From: Pelecanus crispus
Lineage: Eukaryota > Chordata > Aves > Pelecaniformes > Pelecanidae
DNA: 64,000 bases
NCBI RefSeq assembly: GCF_030463565.1
Contig: NC_134676.1
Span: 27,715,228 to 27,779,227, forward strand
Direction: 5' to 3'
The notes below the pieces were generated by a model that worked only from the letters and a program-made list of their open reading frames with translations, was not told the origin of the DNA and did no database searches. Positions 39,056 to 50,000 of the stretch are shown here, piece after piece. Every line of letters starts with the position of its first letter. Within the stretch, counting starts at the first letter, position 1. A program made the position numbers and the translations under genes.

Positions 39056-41188
39056 CTTAAAAATAGTAGGTGACTGATGTGCTGATATTTGAAATCATGA
39101 GTCATTTATTCAACTGTTAGCACCACTTGCTGCAGCTTCTTCAGCCTCATGTTCATGCACTAGTTGTAACTGCACTGGTGTATCACGGATGGTGCAGTGC
39201 AGGCAGCATGGGAATCCTAATGAAGGAAAGAAGACATGGTCCAAGGAAGAGCATGGGATTTTTGGTGCAGGCCAGAAGGTGTGAAGAGGAGTCGTGAGTG
39301 GGGAAAGGGAAAGTGAAGAGAAAAAATCTGATCCAGTTGCTTGCTAGCTAAGCACATTCCCTCCTGTGCAATAAAAGCAGTAGAGGGACTTTGGAAGTAA
39401 AGAGGGCATGAGAATATAATTATACATTAAATCGTAAAGCAAGAAAACTGCATTGAAACAACACAGTTAGCATCATACAGTTAAGCATTCAACAGCTGGA
39501 AATTCTGATAAATGTTCAGGCAACTGTAGCTCTTGCCTTTCTGCAACACTTGAGAGTCTGACTACAGCATTAACAACATACTCTTTGTGTTGATTTTGCA
39601 TGTGATATATGTATCAGTGTGCTCAGCCACATTTTGGTTACCACCTCTCACTCTCAGGATGTAGGGCTGGGGACCTATTCTCTTCTTATTAATACTAGTG
39701 TAAATTTCAAGTAACTGCATTGAACTCAAAGAGGTGCCACCATAAAAAAAAACAGGTGCAAGCATCAAGGAAATAATATCCTATTCTTACATAATCAACA
39801 GAAACTTAAAGTGGTGAGTAGCTAGTGAAAGATACCACTGCGAAAGCCTAAAGTGAAGACTGCTATCTGCACTTTGAAGAAAATGATTTTTTAGTCTAAA
39901 TGAGCCTTGTAGATTCCAAAATACGCTTTGTAAAATCATTGCTAATTGTCAGATGGTTGAGTCACTCCAACTGAAGCCAGTAAAAAATTGTGCCACTGCA
40001 GCTGTCAAGAGTTACGGATTTTAAGGCTCTAGACTATTTTTAACGGCATGTAAAAGAATATAAAGCATGTAATTATTCAAATGAGAAATGCACAATCTGA
40101 AATATGCAGTGTTTTGAAAATAAGCAAGCATCCTGACACCTGTAACATTGCTGCAATTTGGCTGGCACTATGATTATGCCAACTATTAGTGCAGCTGTCA
40201 CCCGAAACACTGAATACAAGCAGGAGGTAAAAGCTTCATTTAGGTGAGCAAATATACCAGGGCTTCTAAATGAATGACAATAGAAAGATCTTCCTTGGCT
40301 AATTGCTGCAGTGCCACACACAGAGTTTGGCAGGAGCTGTGAAAGAGGAACATGTTTCTCGGTTTGGGGTCATGTTGTTCCTCTGATGTCTGACATAAAC
40401 ATTTAAATTTCTCCTCCAGCTTGCAGAGTTAGGGCATGTGTATATGTGTGTAGACTTCTGTACCAACACCCACACTATTACCTATTTACTAACACTGGCC
40501 TATGAGCATCTGGGGCCAGATCATCAGCTGATGGAGATTACTATGAACTCACTGAAGACACAGTGAGATCCCAGTTGAGACTCCTGCCCTCATATTCCAG
40601 AATTTGTAAGCTGCTCTTCAAGCTTTCAAACCCAGGCACACTGTCAGTATCTATGTCTGCATAACAAAAACTTCTTCCTTTCAAAGCAAAACAAATAAAG
40701 ACTAAGGTGAACAAAATGACATGACTCATTAGTTAAAATCCCCCAGGAAAACACAGTCTTTACCTAAATCAGTTGTGGCAGCTATTAATAATCCTGCCAA
40801 CTGTTACAGAAGGCTTCTTCAAGTGTACTGAGATCTCAACTTAAAGGTCTCCTGACAATGCATCCACTGCAGCATTCTAAAAATGAGCCTTACACTCAGT
40901 TAAGCCTTCTTAATCTTTATTTGTAATGACTAAAGTGATTTATCTAGGCATCAACAGTTCATTAGTTTTAATGGTGAATACTGTGAATTGGAATATTACC
41001 ACAGCCAGGTGTCAGCAGCATCTAGGGGTCACAGGACAGCGAGGAAACAGGTGAGGCTCATGCCACATTTTGTAGGCGGTTGTTCAAACATTTTTGCGAT
41101 GTTCCACCACCAAAGAATAGCCACTTTACTGTACTTTCCAAAACTCTTGTTTAATATTTACCACTCAGACTCATCATGCGCTTGCTGT
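39056..41188. other. Intergenic DNA, nothing recognised
   Basis: AT-rich unique sequence between a CR1 copy and the solo LTR. Short open frames only (for example 40073-40321 minus), no recognisable domains or RNA genes. Confidence 0.5.
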
Positions 41189-41193
41189 TCTTC
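41189..41193. repeat. Left target-site duplication of solo LTR (TCTTC)
   Basis: The five bases TCTTC directly precede the LTR and recur directly after it at 41794-41798. A 5-bp duplication is typical of class III (ERVL) integration. Confidence 0.88.
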
Positions 41194-41793
41194 TGTGTTG
41201 GGTCTGGCTGAGAGGGAGTTAATCTTCCCCATAGCAGCCCTCACAGTGCTGTGCTTTGTGCTGGTAGCTAGAAAGGTGTTGATAACACACCAGTTTTTTG
41301 GCTACTCCTGAACAGTGTGTGCACAACATCAAGGCTGTTTCTCCAACATTCCCCCCTCACCAGTAGGCTGGGGGTGGGCAAGATCTTGGGAGGGGTCATA
41401 ACCAGGACAGCTGACCCAAACTGACCAAAGGGATATTCCATACCATATGACATTGGCTCAGCAATAAAACCTAAGAGAAAGGAGGAGGAAGTGGGGGCTA
41501 TTCCTTGTTTACATTTGTCTTCTGGAGCAACTGCTACACATCCCAAAGCACTGCTTCCTGGGAAGTGGCTGGACATTGCCTGCTGATGGGAAGTAGAGAA
41601 TAAAACCTTTGTTTCCTTTTTTTGCTTCCGCACATGGCCTTTGGTTTTGTTTTTTATTAAACTGCCTTTATCTTAACCCATGAGGGTTTTTTTCCCCTCA
41701 TCTAATTTTCTCCCTGCCTGTCCTGCTGAGGAAGGGTGTGATAGAGTGGCGGCTTGGTGGCACCTGATGTCCAGCCAAGGTCAACCCACCACA
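41194..41793 (+). mobile_element. Solo LTR of an avian endogenous retrovirus (ERVL type)
   Basis: This is a complete 600-bp LTR with near-perfect terminal inverted repeats: it begins TGTGTTGGGT and ends ACCCACCACA (one mismatch when inverted), and is flanked by identical TCTTC direct repeats. The opening (TTGGGTCTGGCTGAG...) resembles avian ERVL LTRs. Two AATAAA motifs (41463-41468 and 41599-41604) support plus orientation, the second followed by T-rich and CT-rich sequence that could be the U5 part. No internal gag, pol or env sequence adjoins either side, so it is a solo LTR left by recombination between two LTRs of one provirus. The family assignment rests on memory of the LTR start and on the 5-bp duplication. 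Confidence 0.9.
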
Positions 41794-41798
41794 TCTTC
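41794..41798. repeat. Right target-site duplication of solo LTR (TCTTC)
   Basis: Identical to the five bases before the LTR at 41189-41193. The exact match indicates that the LTR borders are intact. Confidence 0.88.
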
Positions 41799-42040
41799 TT
41801 TTAGCTTAACCTCTTCTGGGTCATGAATCCTGACCTCAAGGACAGCTGGTGAAGGGTAGGCTAGACAGCAGATTGTTTCTTTTCATTAAGTCTTGAACTG
41901 CTGACTCTCCTTGGGCTTTTTGTTGGTTTTCTTGCTATCATTAGGTCAAAACTTCTTTTTGCCTGCCTAGGTGTGCCCATGGCCTCCACCCCTGTGGTAT
42001 CCAACTGCCAATCAGTTCCTCACCACACTTTCTGTGGTAA

Positions 42041-42180
42041 TCACAGAATTGAATAGTGGCTGAAGTTGGAAGGGACCTCCAGAGGTCATCTTCTCCAACC
42101 CCCTGCTCAAGCAGGGCCACCTAGAGCTGGTTGCTCAGGACCGTGTCTAGACAGTCTTGGAGTATCTCTAAGGAGGGAGT
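42041..42180 (-). mobile_element. CR1 3'-end fragment, reverse orientation
   Basis: The plus strand shows a degraded inverse CR1 tail (TCACAGAATTGAATAG), the conserved GTTGGAAGGGACCTCCAGAG block and CCAACCCCCTGCTCAAGCAG, then fades out near 42180. It is a short, diverged, 5'-truncated insertion. Confidence 0.88.
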
Positions 42181-43149
42181 GAAAGCAAGTATTATTATTC
42201 CCATTGTGCAGATAAAGAATCACCGAGAAAGAGTAGGGGTTTGCCAACGAAGTTAAGGAATTGCAACTATAATTTTGATTCCCACTAAGCCTTACTCAAC
42301 ATCGCTGGGCACTTTAGAGACTATTCTTGCCCGGTGGTGGTACAGACTGAATAAAGAAGATTAAAGGCTGAAAAAACAAGTCCAGTGAGCAGTGTGATGG
42401 TGGTTAACTCAAGTAAGTATCACAGTTTTATTTAATCGTCACTTTGATTTTTTTGGGGTGGGTAGAAAAGTAGCTAAATGAAAAAAATCCTCATCTTAAA
42501 GAAAAAAATTAGCCAGGGGAAACAAAAAGGAAGACGAAAGCGAAGGACTGCAGGGGGAAAAGGTTGAGGATGAACAGATGCTAGTGCAAGACTCAAGGTG
42601 CTACAACATCTAGCCTGACCAACAGCACAGCCTTTTCAGTCTCACAAAGCTCAACAGTTGAGGTTTGGCCAAAGCATGCTGTCTGCAGCAGCAACCAGGC
42701 TTGACCTAGGACTACCGAGACATGGCCAGTCCACCATCGTCCTTGGTTAGAAAAGGGAGGGAACACGGAGAGTGCAGGGAGGCTGAGGAGCAGGGGCTGC
42801 AAGGCATTTACAAGAGAAGGGCAGGGAATGGCAGGTTAAGAGTCAGCTCTTTGTGGGATGAGGCGCGCTGCTGGCCCACAAGCTGCTGAAGGGGCTGAGG
42901 CTACTGCTACACCGGCTCCCTTGGTGGGCTGCACTGGCTCCTCCCGCCATTTCCTTCTCAGCATCACTCGTGAGACTCCACTCTTTCTTTCTTAGGATAA
43001 TTTCCTAAATGTTCAAAAAAGTCATGTAGATGTCTTGTAAAAACAGGATCTATGGACCTCGTTTTCTTTTGTGGCTGCCTGGCCTCTGACCACGCCATCC
43101 TCCTGTGACGGCTTCCCTACTTCTGCTCCACATCAGCTGCGCGCTCGGG
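42181..43149. other. Intergenic DNA before the 43-kb CpG island
   Basis: Unique sequence rising in GC content toward the island. Open frames are short and unrecognised. No mobile element is seen after the CR1 fragment. Confidence 0.45.
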
Positions 43150-43720
43150 GGAACATCCCAATTCTCTACCTTTCCCGGAGCGCCTGAGCCCACGGCAAGG
43201 CTGGGCAGCCGACGCCCGGCCCCGTCGGGAGGCAGACGGGGAAGCGGAGGAAGAGGAAGAGGAGGAGGAGGCGAAGGGGAAGCAGTTTCAAGACCAAAGG
43301 CGCGGCGCCGACCCCCGTGCGCAGCGGGGCCGGGCTGGGCAGGCCGCGCTCCGCCCTCGGCCGCCCCCGCCCGGTGCCGCGGCGGGGAGAGCGCCGCGCC
43401 GCGGCCGCTGGCCGGGCGGGACGGGAAGAGACAAGATGGCGGCGGGCCCGGCGGGCAGGTAAAGGCCGCCCGTGTCGGGCCGGGCCGGGTCGGCGCCGGG
43501 GCCGCGCGGCTTCCCGGGCTCCGCAGCGGGGGCTGAGGCGGGCGGCTGGCTCGGGGGGTGGGGGCGGGGAAGGGGCCGATAGTGCCGGCGGGCCCGGCCC
43601 GCTGCCCGGCACAGAGCCGCGTGTGCGCGCAGGAAGGGCCCCGCCGGCCGGCCAGGCCATAACCCTCGTTTTCCCTCCTGCCTTAACCGAGGAGCTTGAG
43701 GAGCAGCAGGAGAGGCAGCG
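43150..43720. promoter_or_regulatory. Orphan CpG island with YY1-type start motif
   Basis: A compact CpG island lies about 3.2 kb beyond the AGGF1 stop codon, on the far side from AGGF1's own promoter. It contains ACAAGATGGCGGCGGG at 43431-43446, which matches the YY1 core (AAnATGGCGGC) common at start regions of housekeeping genes on the sense strand. A consensus donor follows at 43458|43459. This points to a rightward promoter. It cannot be the AGGF1 promoter because AGGF1 runs leftward and its stop lies to the right. Confidence 0.75.
43436..43458 (+). CDS. Candidate first exon of an unidentified plus-strand transcript
   Basis: The ATG at 43436 inside the YY1-type motif opens MAAGPAG plus two bases and meets CAG|GTAAAG (GT at 43459-43460), phase 2. 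Spliced to the acceptor at 44944 it would read only about 15 more codons (RQHQEIMGFVTPTLN) to a TGA. Using a weaker acceptor at 43692 it would read about 28 more codons containing VCPLCSAEVTPRHLSTNG before a stop. Neither product is a known protein, so the transcript may be a non-coding RNA or have further exons. The splice motifs are seen; transcription is inference. Confidence 0.35.
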
Positions 43721-44943
43721 TGTGCCCTCTTTGCAGTGCTGAAGTGACACCGAGACACTTGAGCACAAACGGATGAGAGCGGATAGTGCCGTGCTGCGCT
43801 GTAGGGCTGTGCCGGCATCAAGGCTAGCTGGGCCACGGAAACCGGTACGCAGGTATGTTCATCAACAGAGGCGTTGCCAGATTAAAATAAGATGCAGATG
43901 AAAAACATTTGTAAGGGAGGAAGTGGGTGAGAAAACAATCCCACATTCTATGGTCACAAAGGTATGCAGCATGCCTAAAAAGTCCATATAGTATGAACAA
44001 AATCGGTTGGTATGCACATTTAGGTACATCTTGTTCATAAGAGGATGCTATTTTTGACATCTCTTCTTGCTGCTATGGATTTGTTATCTACAGGCTGAAA
44101 GCCCTTATCAGGTCCACTTCATGCAACCAGCCCCAGCAGCACAGGGTCTGTTCTTCCTAGAACAGAAACTGTGGTTTCATCTATGGTGTATTTTGTAAAA
44201 GTATGTCATGTATACAAAGAGCCCCTGTTGGCATAGGTGTTCAGTCCAGTGGCTCTCATACAGTGATGAATGTGCTTCTGTTTTTACTTGCCAGCCAGGT
44301 TGTTCAGCACTGAATATACGCACCTACCTGCTCTTCTTAGTTCATTTTAAATTCCAGAAATATGTTTGGTAAGTCAGTGCTTTGCAAAATTCACTATTAG
44401 GATTACAGAAAAGAGTGTTTATATAAACTGATGAATGCAATGTTATTCTTAACAGCTTTAAGATTATATATGTTCATTAGCATTATTTATATGTACACAC
44501 AATAAACTGCTAAAACTTGACTGGTTATACAGAAGAGCAACTTTGCCTGAGTGATAAGGATCATAAGTTTGAAAAGACAACAGGATGGTTGGAGGACTGA
44601 GAAGGTAAGACAGTTAAACCTTATGCTGTATCTTACTGGTTATAGCCTCCAAAATTATAATAGTGCAATGGCAACTCATGTTCCCCTTCTGACATGAGGG
44701 AAAACAGTACTGCATTTGCACATAAGGCTTGCATACCGTTGGTGGCTTTCACCCAACTCATTTATACTTAAAACTTTCTAAGAGGTCACCGAGGTAGGGG
44801 ATGAAAAGCCCTGTCTGGCTCAATACAAGTCTTCCTACTCAATAAAGATACACAACTGCTTGATGAGGATTAGTCAGACCTTATTTTTGGTTGTTTTGTT
44901 CACAATGTGTGTATTAATGGCACTGCTTTTTCCACTTTCCTAG

Positions 44944-45195
44944 GCAGCATCAAGAGATAATGGGATTTGTCACACCAACGCTCAACTGAGACTAAGCTTC
45001 AACCCTTTATACAGAACTGTTTGTTAAAAGTGGAAGCTGCAGTACTGAAAGCAGTCAGTGCTTGACTGCATGAGACCATGCCTCTCACAGAAGGCGAATG
45101 ATGTCTTACTTCAAAAACCTTATGAAATGCAAACACAGTTGAATCCTTTCAGGTTTCTTCTTTGTAAGGCAACAATAAACCAGTGACTGACTTTC
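44944..45195 (+). ncRNA. Candidate terminal exon of the CpG-island transcript
   Basis: A strong acceptor (CTTTTTCCACTTTCCTAG, exon from 44944) is followed by about 230 bases without a long frame and an AATAAA at 45174-45179 with GT-containing sequence after it. Together with the donor at 43458 this makes a plausible two-exon polyadenylated transcript that converges on the AGGF1 3' end without reaching it. The 3' end is estimated as about 15-20 bases after AATAAA. Confidence 0.3.
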
Positions 45196-46284
45196 TTAGA
45201 GCTGTTACTTGAATAATTGTGGAGAGGAAAAGGTTCCTACTAAGGTATGTACAAGGTGTCTTGCTCTCCCCTTAAGATTAAGATTTGTAGTTTGATTTAC
45301 TATCAAGACCACAGAGGTCAACTTTTTTAACAAAAAAAAAAAAGGCAAAAACTTTCTTTTAGCATACAGGGTTTTTTTCCCTCTTAGTAGCAGAAATGCC
45401 TTTTTGGTGAACTAAAACTTGACATAGCTCTTTTCATACAGAGCAATTTTTTTTTCACAGCTAGAAATAGCTAGCCTCTGAAAATGTGAAGTTGTCAGTA
45501 TAAAGGAATACAACAGCAAAATGAGCCAATAATTCATAACTATCACTAAACCAGTAAAAAAACCCCTGCTTACAAAGGCAGTGACCTGATTTTAATTAAG
45601 TAATATTGCTGTAAGTATTCACAGTGCTCAAAACTGTATCTTGAACTCTATACTGCTGAAATAAGGCGTACTTCAGATAGTTAAAAAAACTTGTGTGCTT
45701 TAATTATTTAAATAACATAACTGAATATTTTGCTTTGTATTGGATGCATCTAAAGATACATTAAGATAAATAGCTAGTAACTTGTCCTGGTTTTACTCAA
45801 CAGTGCTTGACAGTTGCCTGCGAGATCCAATAAGATGGTGAAACTACCAAGTTTCCTTTACTTGGACAAGTATCAGAACTGTAACTTGACTAAAACATGA
45901 TTAAGTTTTTCTCATTTTAGAAGAGCACTCCTATCCAGCATATGCATAAGATACTACCAAGAAGCACACTGCTTAAATTGACAATGATTTATTGTGTTTA
46001 GGAACATTCAGTAAATACCAAGATGTAGATTCAGTCTGGAATCCTTCCCCACCAAAAGTTGGTTGGTTGTGGGGTTTTTTCTGGCATAATCTCCATTGCC
46101 AGCAATGGATATATCAGAACAAGAAGTTAATAAATAATACACACAGATGGCAGTTTTCTAAACATACCTTCTCTTTTAAAGGCATGATACAGATTTACTA
46201 AACAAATCTCAAGCAAGTTCTTCACAGAAGAAAATTTTGCTACAAGCGGTTTCTGAACATTGTTTTCTTCACCACTGCTGGCAG

Positions 46285-46887
46285 TTTATTTCACGGAGTA
46301 CAGTATTTATTTTTGAACAGTACTGATGACTCATTTAAAACTGTGGTTTTTTCCCCCCCTTAAGGTAAGCTGAGACATGTGACTAGTACTGAACTGTATG
46401 AATTCAAGAGTGGTGTAGCTCTTGCTGAGGATTTCATGGCAATCATGAGTAAACATACAAGAGAGGAAAAGGCAATATGATACTGTTAGTAGGGTCAGGG
46501 GGATTTTTTGTTTGTTTGTTTCAGCTTACTTTTAAACCACTGTTCAGACGTTAAAGGTATCATATTTAAATTTAACAGATGTTTGACTTTCCATGAAGAA
46601 TTGTGTTAAAAACACAATTAAGAAACTTCCTGCTCATGATGAGAATCACTTTCAAGTACTTAAATTTGAATATCCCTCTAAATTCCATTATTAAAAATGT
46701 GTTTTTATAAAAGCATGAAGACTACAGAAAACCAAATAACATAATAGAGTTAATGTTGTATAATTTTTTCCACAACTGTATTTTACATATCACCAAACTT
46801 CTGCTTTAGCAAAAGAAAAAAGAATAAAAATAAATTCTCTCCCAGCTATTTACACACAGGAAGTACCCTGCTGTGGGACCAGGTACT
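46285..46887 (-). other. AGGF1: AGGF1 3' untranslated region (estimated extent)
   Basis: Sequence following the AGGF1 stop on the minus strand. On that strand AATAAA signals occur at 46311-46306 and 46290-46285, with another at 45993-45988, so the UTR is at least about 0.6 kb if the first pair is used. Which signal is used cannot be read from sequence. Confidence 0.5.
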
Positions 46888-47088
46888 TCACTCTACAGTC
46901 CCTTTAACCCAAGGTGTAATCTTAGGTGTATCCCTTTGTGATTTAGGTTCTTGGAAGTTTTCAGCAAACCTTTCTCTTGCTTTATCCCAGTTCTTTTTAT
47001 TCTTGCTCTGGATAATCTGAACATCTTCAACTGAGGCTGGTCTGCTGGTACCCAAACCTGCATGCGTCTTATGTAACTGAAGGTGGAT
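46888..47088 (-). CDS. AGGF1: AGGF1 last coding exon and stop
   Basis: Window exon 9, 201 nt including TGA at 46890-46888, acceptor TATTTGACAG. It completes the G-patch with IHLQLHKTHAGLGTSRPASV, then EDVQIIQSKNKKNWDKARER and a C-terminal PWVKGTVE. Every conserved block of the mammalian C terminus is present and no premature stop occurs. Confidence 0.97.
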   Translation of the reverse strand: MHLQLHKTHAGLGTSRPASVEDVQIIQSKNKKNWDKARERFAENFQEPKSQRDTPKITPWVKGTVE

Positions 47089-50000
47089 CTGTCAAATACA
47101 TTAAATATTGTTATAACTGCAAGTTAGGTATCCTAATTACTTTAAATCATTTTTTATAATACTAATTCCATCTCCCCTCCCCATGCGCTTCTCTTTAAGG
47201 CTCTACTACACCTAGACCATACATAGACATGTAAAGTACTGTTAAAATGATGCATCAAATCACCACCTCTGGAACTATGATCTAGAGTGCTGAATGATGT
47301 CACCTGCCACTAACATTACTGTGAAGTACTCCTCACTGACTGAATAATGCATGATCCCTGTGCTGTGGGCAGTTTGACAAGAAAAGGTATGGCGTGTCTC
47401 TGAGCAGCACTACTGTCAAAAGACCACACACCTCCGGTGACAAACTGACTAACATGGCTGCCACAGAGGTCTGGAATTTGGTGGCTAGAGTGACTTCAGA
47501 CAGCTTTTCCTCTCTTGTTGCCTGTCATCTAGGTTGACTTTTGTGCTACATCAGCTTCAGAGAAAGTGAAGGATTCCACCATAAGCCCTCTTGAATTCAC
47601 ATCACTTAAAATTATCTCAATCTTCCTCTACACTTGTATTCAAATACGAGATTACTAATTCAATGGCTAGAAGCTATCTGTCCTCCCTTGCTTAGTTTCC
47701 TAACACAGACATTTCCACTGAACAGAAAATCATTGAAAAATTAAAAAAAATTTCATTAATCAAGTAAAAAATTACTTTGGGATTAGTCCTACTGAGATTA
47801 TTCTTCCCTAACCAGGATTTTGAAATGTTTCAAGTAAATAGTGGCTTACAATTAGACATTTTTCTATACCTTTTTGCTCCAAGTAAAAACCAGAGACACC
47901 TACCGGATCCTTCATACCACCACCATCCTTGCCCAGGCCTTCCCCTTTCTTCCATCCCATCTTCTCCAACATTTTATGTCCTTTGTTGCTGTTGCTGATT
48001 TCACTTTGAAGAAAGTTTAAGATAACTGGTAAGCAAGAGTTAATACAAAGAGTATGCTCTCTACTCAAATACTGAAGGACAGAAATGTGCATGGATGTGC
48101 TGCTCTAGAAATCAGAACTACTGTACTGTTCCATCAGGAGCTATCCAGAAGACCCTAGTGCTACCTTTTGCAAGTTCTTCCATTAATACCTTCAGTTACC
48201 AAAGCTATTCCAAGCCTCTGGTTAATAGCAACTTTCTTAAAACTCCTTTTGAACTACTTGCTTACTTTAGGAGTTAAAAAATACATAATGGGTGGGTGGG
48301 AATTGACTGCACTAGGGAAAAGGCAGTACTGCTACCTCACCACCAAATCATCCTAACATACATATTTAATTGTCTCACACTTCCTTTTACTAACTTACAA
48401 GCACCTACAAGTTCAAGTTTCTTTAAAAAAAAAAAACCACCAACCAAAAAGCAACTAAGAACCCAGGAAGCAAAGGAATAATTAAAGAGGAAAATTAACG
48501 TAAATGTAATTTAAGAGGTGTGTAAATGCATGTTCTATGATAGGCTGGATATTGACAATGAAAGAAACTGCAGGTGAAAAATTTGCATGTGTGCTATTAC
48601 TGGAACTGGATAGGAAAAAGGGAAATTGCAACACTTGAAAAATAGACACTATTGAAGGTGTCAATAGTGCAGCTGGGGAGTTCCTTGATTTTTTGGGTTG
48701 GTAAAAAAGTGATCTAAGCATCCTTAGTGCCAAGTTGAATTCTGTATGGAAGGTGAGGAGCTAATAAAAAAAGGATATGAACTGGGAGCTGAGAATAGCT
48801 TACTATTTTCTAGCTTTCCTACACATTGTATACAGGTAATTTATAACCTAACAAACTGAATCCTAGTAACTAATTGATAGTTACTTTATAGTAATTTTTT
48901 AAGATTCACTAGAGAAGGACACGGAGGATTCCCGTGTGTCTGCCCCCCCCAAACTTACACGTGAACAGAAGCTGGGCTATCATCTCTCTGGAAGGTTCCT
49001 TCACTTCCAATGGTTTCTCTGCGTTTCCCTGCTCTGTCTTTGTACTTTGGATTCTTCACTGCTTTGTTGTCTTCGTACTCTGTGTTCTTTATAAGCAGAT
49101 TAAATTCCATCAAGGCAAAGAAAGTGGGCTTTAAATTCTTTATTTTTGGTAACTTCGCTCCTTCCCTCCAAAAGTAAGGCAGCTTCAGCCGTACCTTGTA
49201 AGGTATGCTATTGCCATCATCACATAATAATAGAATATTGCCAAATTCATTAATTTCACAGAGGCTGTGAATTAACAGATTCTCTTGAATCTTCTCTTGC
49301 TATGAAGAATCAATCTCTCCATGTTAGCAGAAAACCATATGGACATGCCACTGGCTTTCTGTTTAAACACTTAGCCTGTTCCTCAGCAACTATTTCTTCA
49401 GAATAGATGACAGAACTAAGCACACACATGCTTAGATTCCATATGGAATTGAGCACATGTATAGATTCTGTATCAATATTATTTAGGTAGCTGAAGAATT
49501 GGAGAGAAATGATACCATTCTGTTTTCTACACCAATACTTATTAAAAGTGCTAGATGTAACCCCATAGTTAAAATAATCTTAAAACAGAAATAACTTGAA
49601 TACTTATATAGTGTATTGCCTATACATTCATGTTGGCATTCTTCTATGGCAAAGCAGACTTAAAATAAAAACTTTAAAAATTTCCTTCTTCCTTCCATCA
49701 TTTTTTCAGTTGTTCATTATTTTTCCTTTCCAAATAAAAGATAGCGCTGCAATTTAGTGCAAACTTAATTTGCAGAAATAAAAATAGAAATGTCTTAAGA
49801 AATCTTAACCTCAGAAGGCTGAGGAATCGCGTACACATTGGAATAGATCTTCTTTTCCTGAACATTTAACAGAACCTTCATGCCCTGTTACCATCATCTC
49901 TCTGTAGAGGTTTGTAGATTATTATTATTTAGTGTACAAAACACAAGCTTGAGTTAAACTACCAGGCTCAAGTTTGAGTGTGTTTGAAAACTTCCCTTAT

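Noticed and set aside
43105..43836. 140-200 codon frames on both strands of the 43-kb island as ZBED3 or another gene
   Set aside because: No paired cysteine/histidine BED motif and low-complexity composition; treated as promoter DNA.
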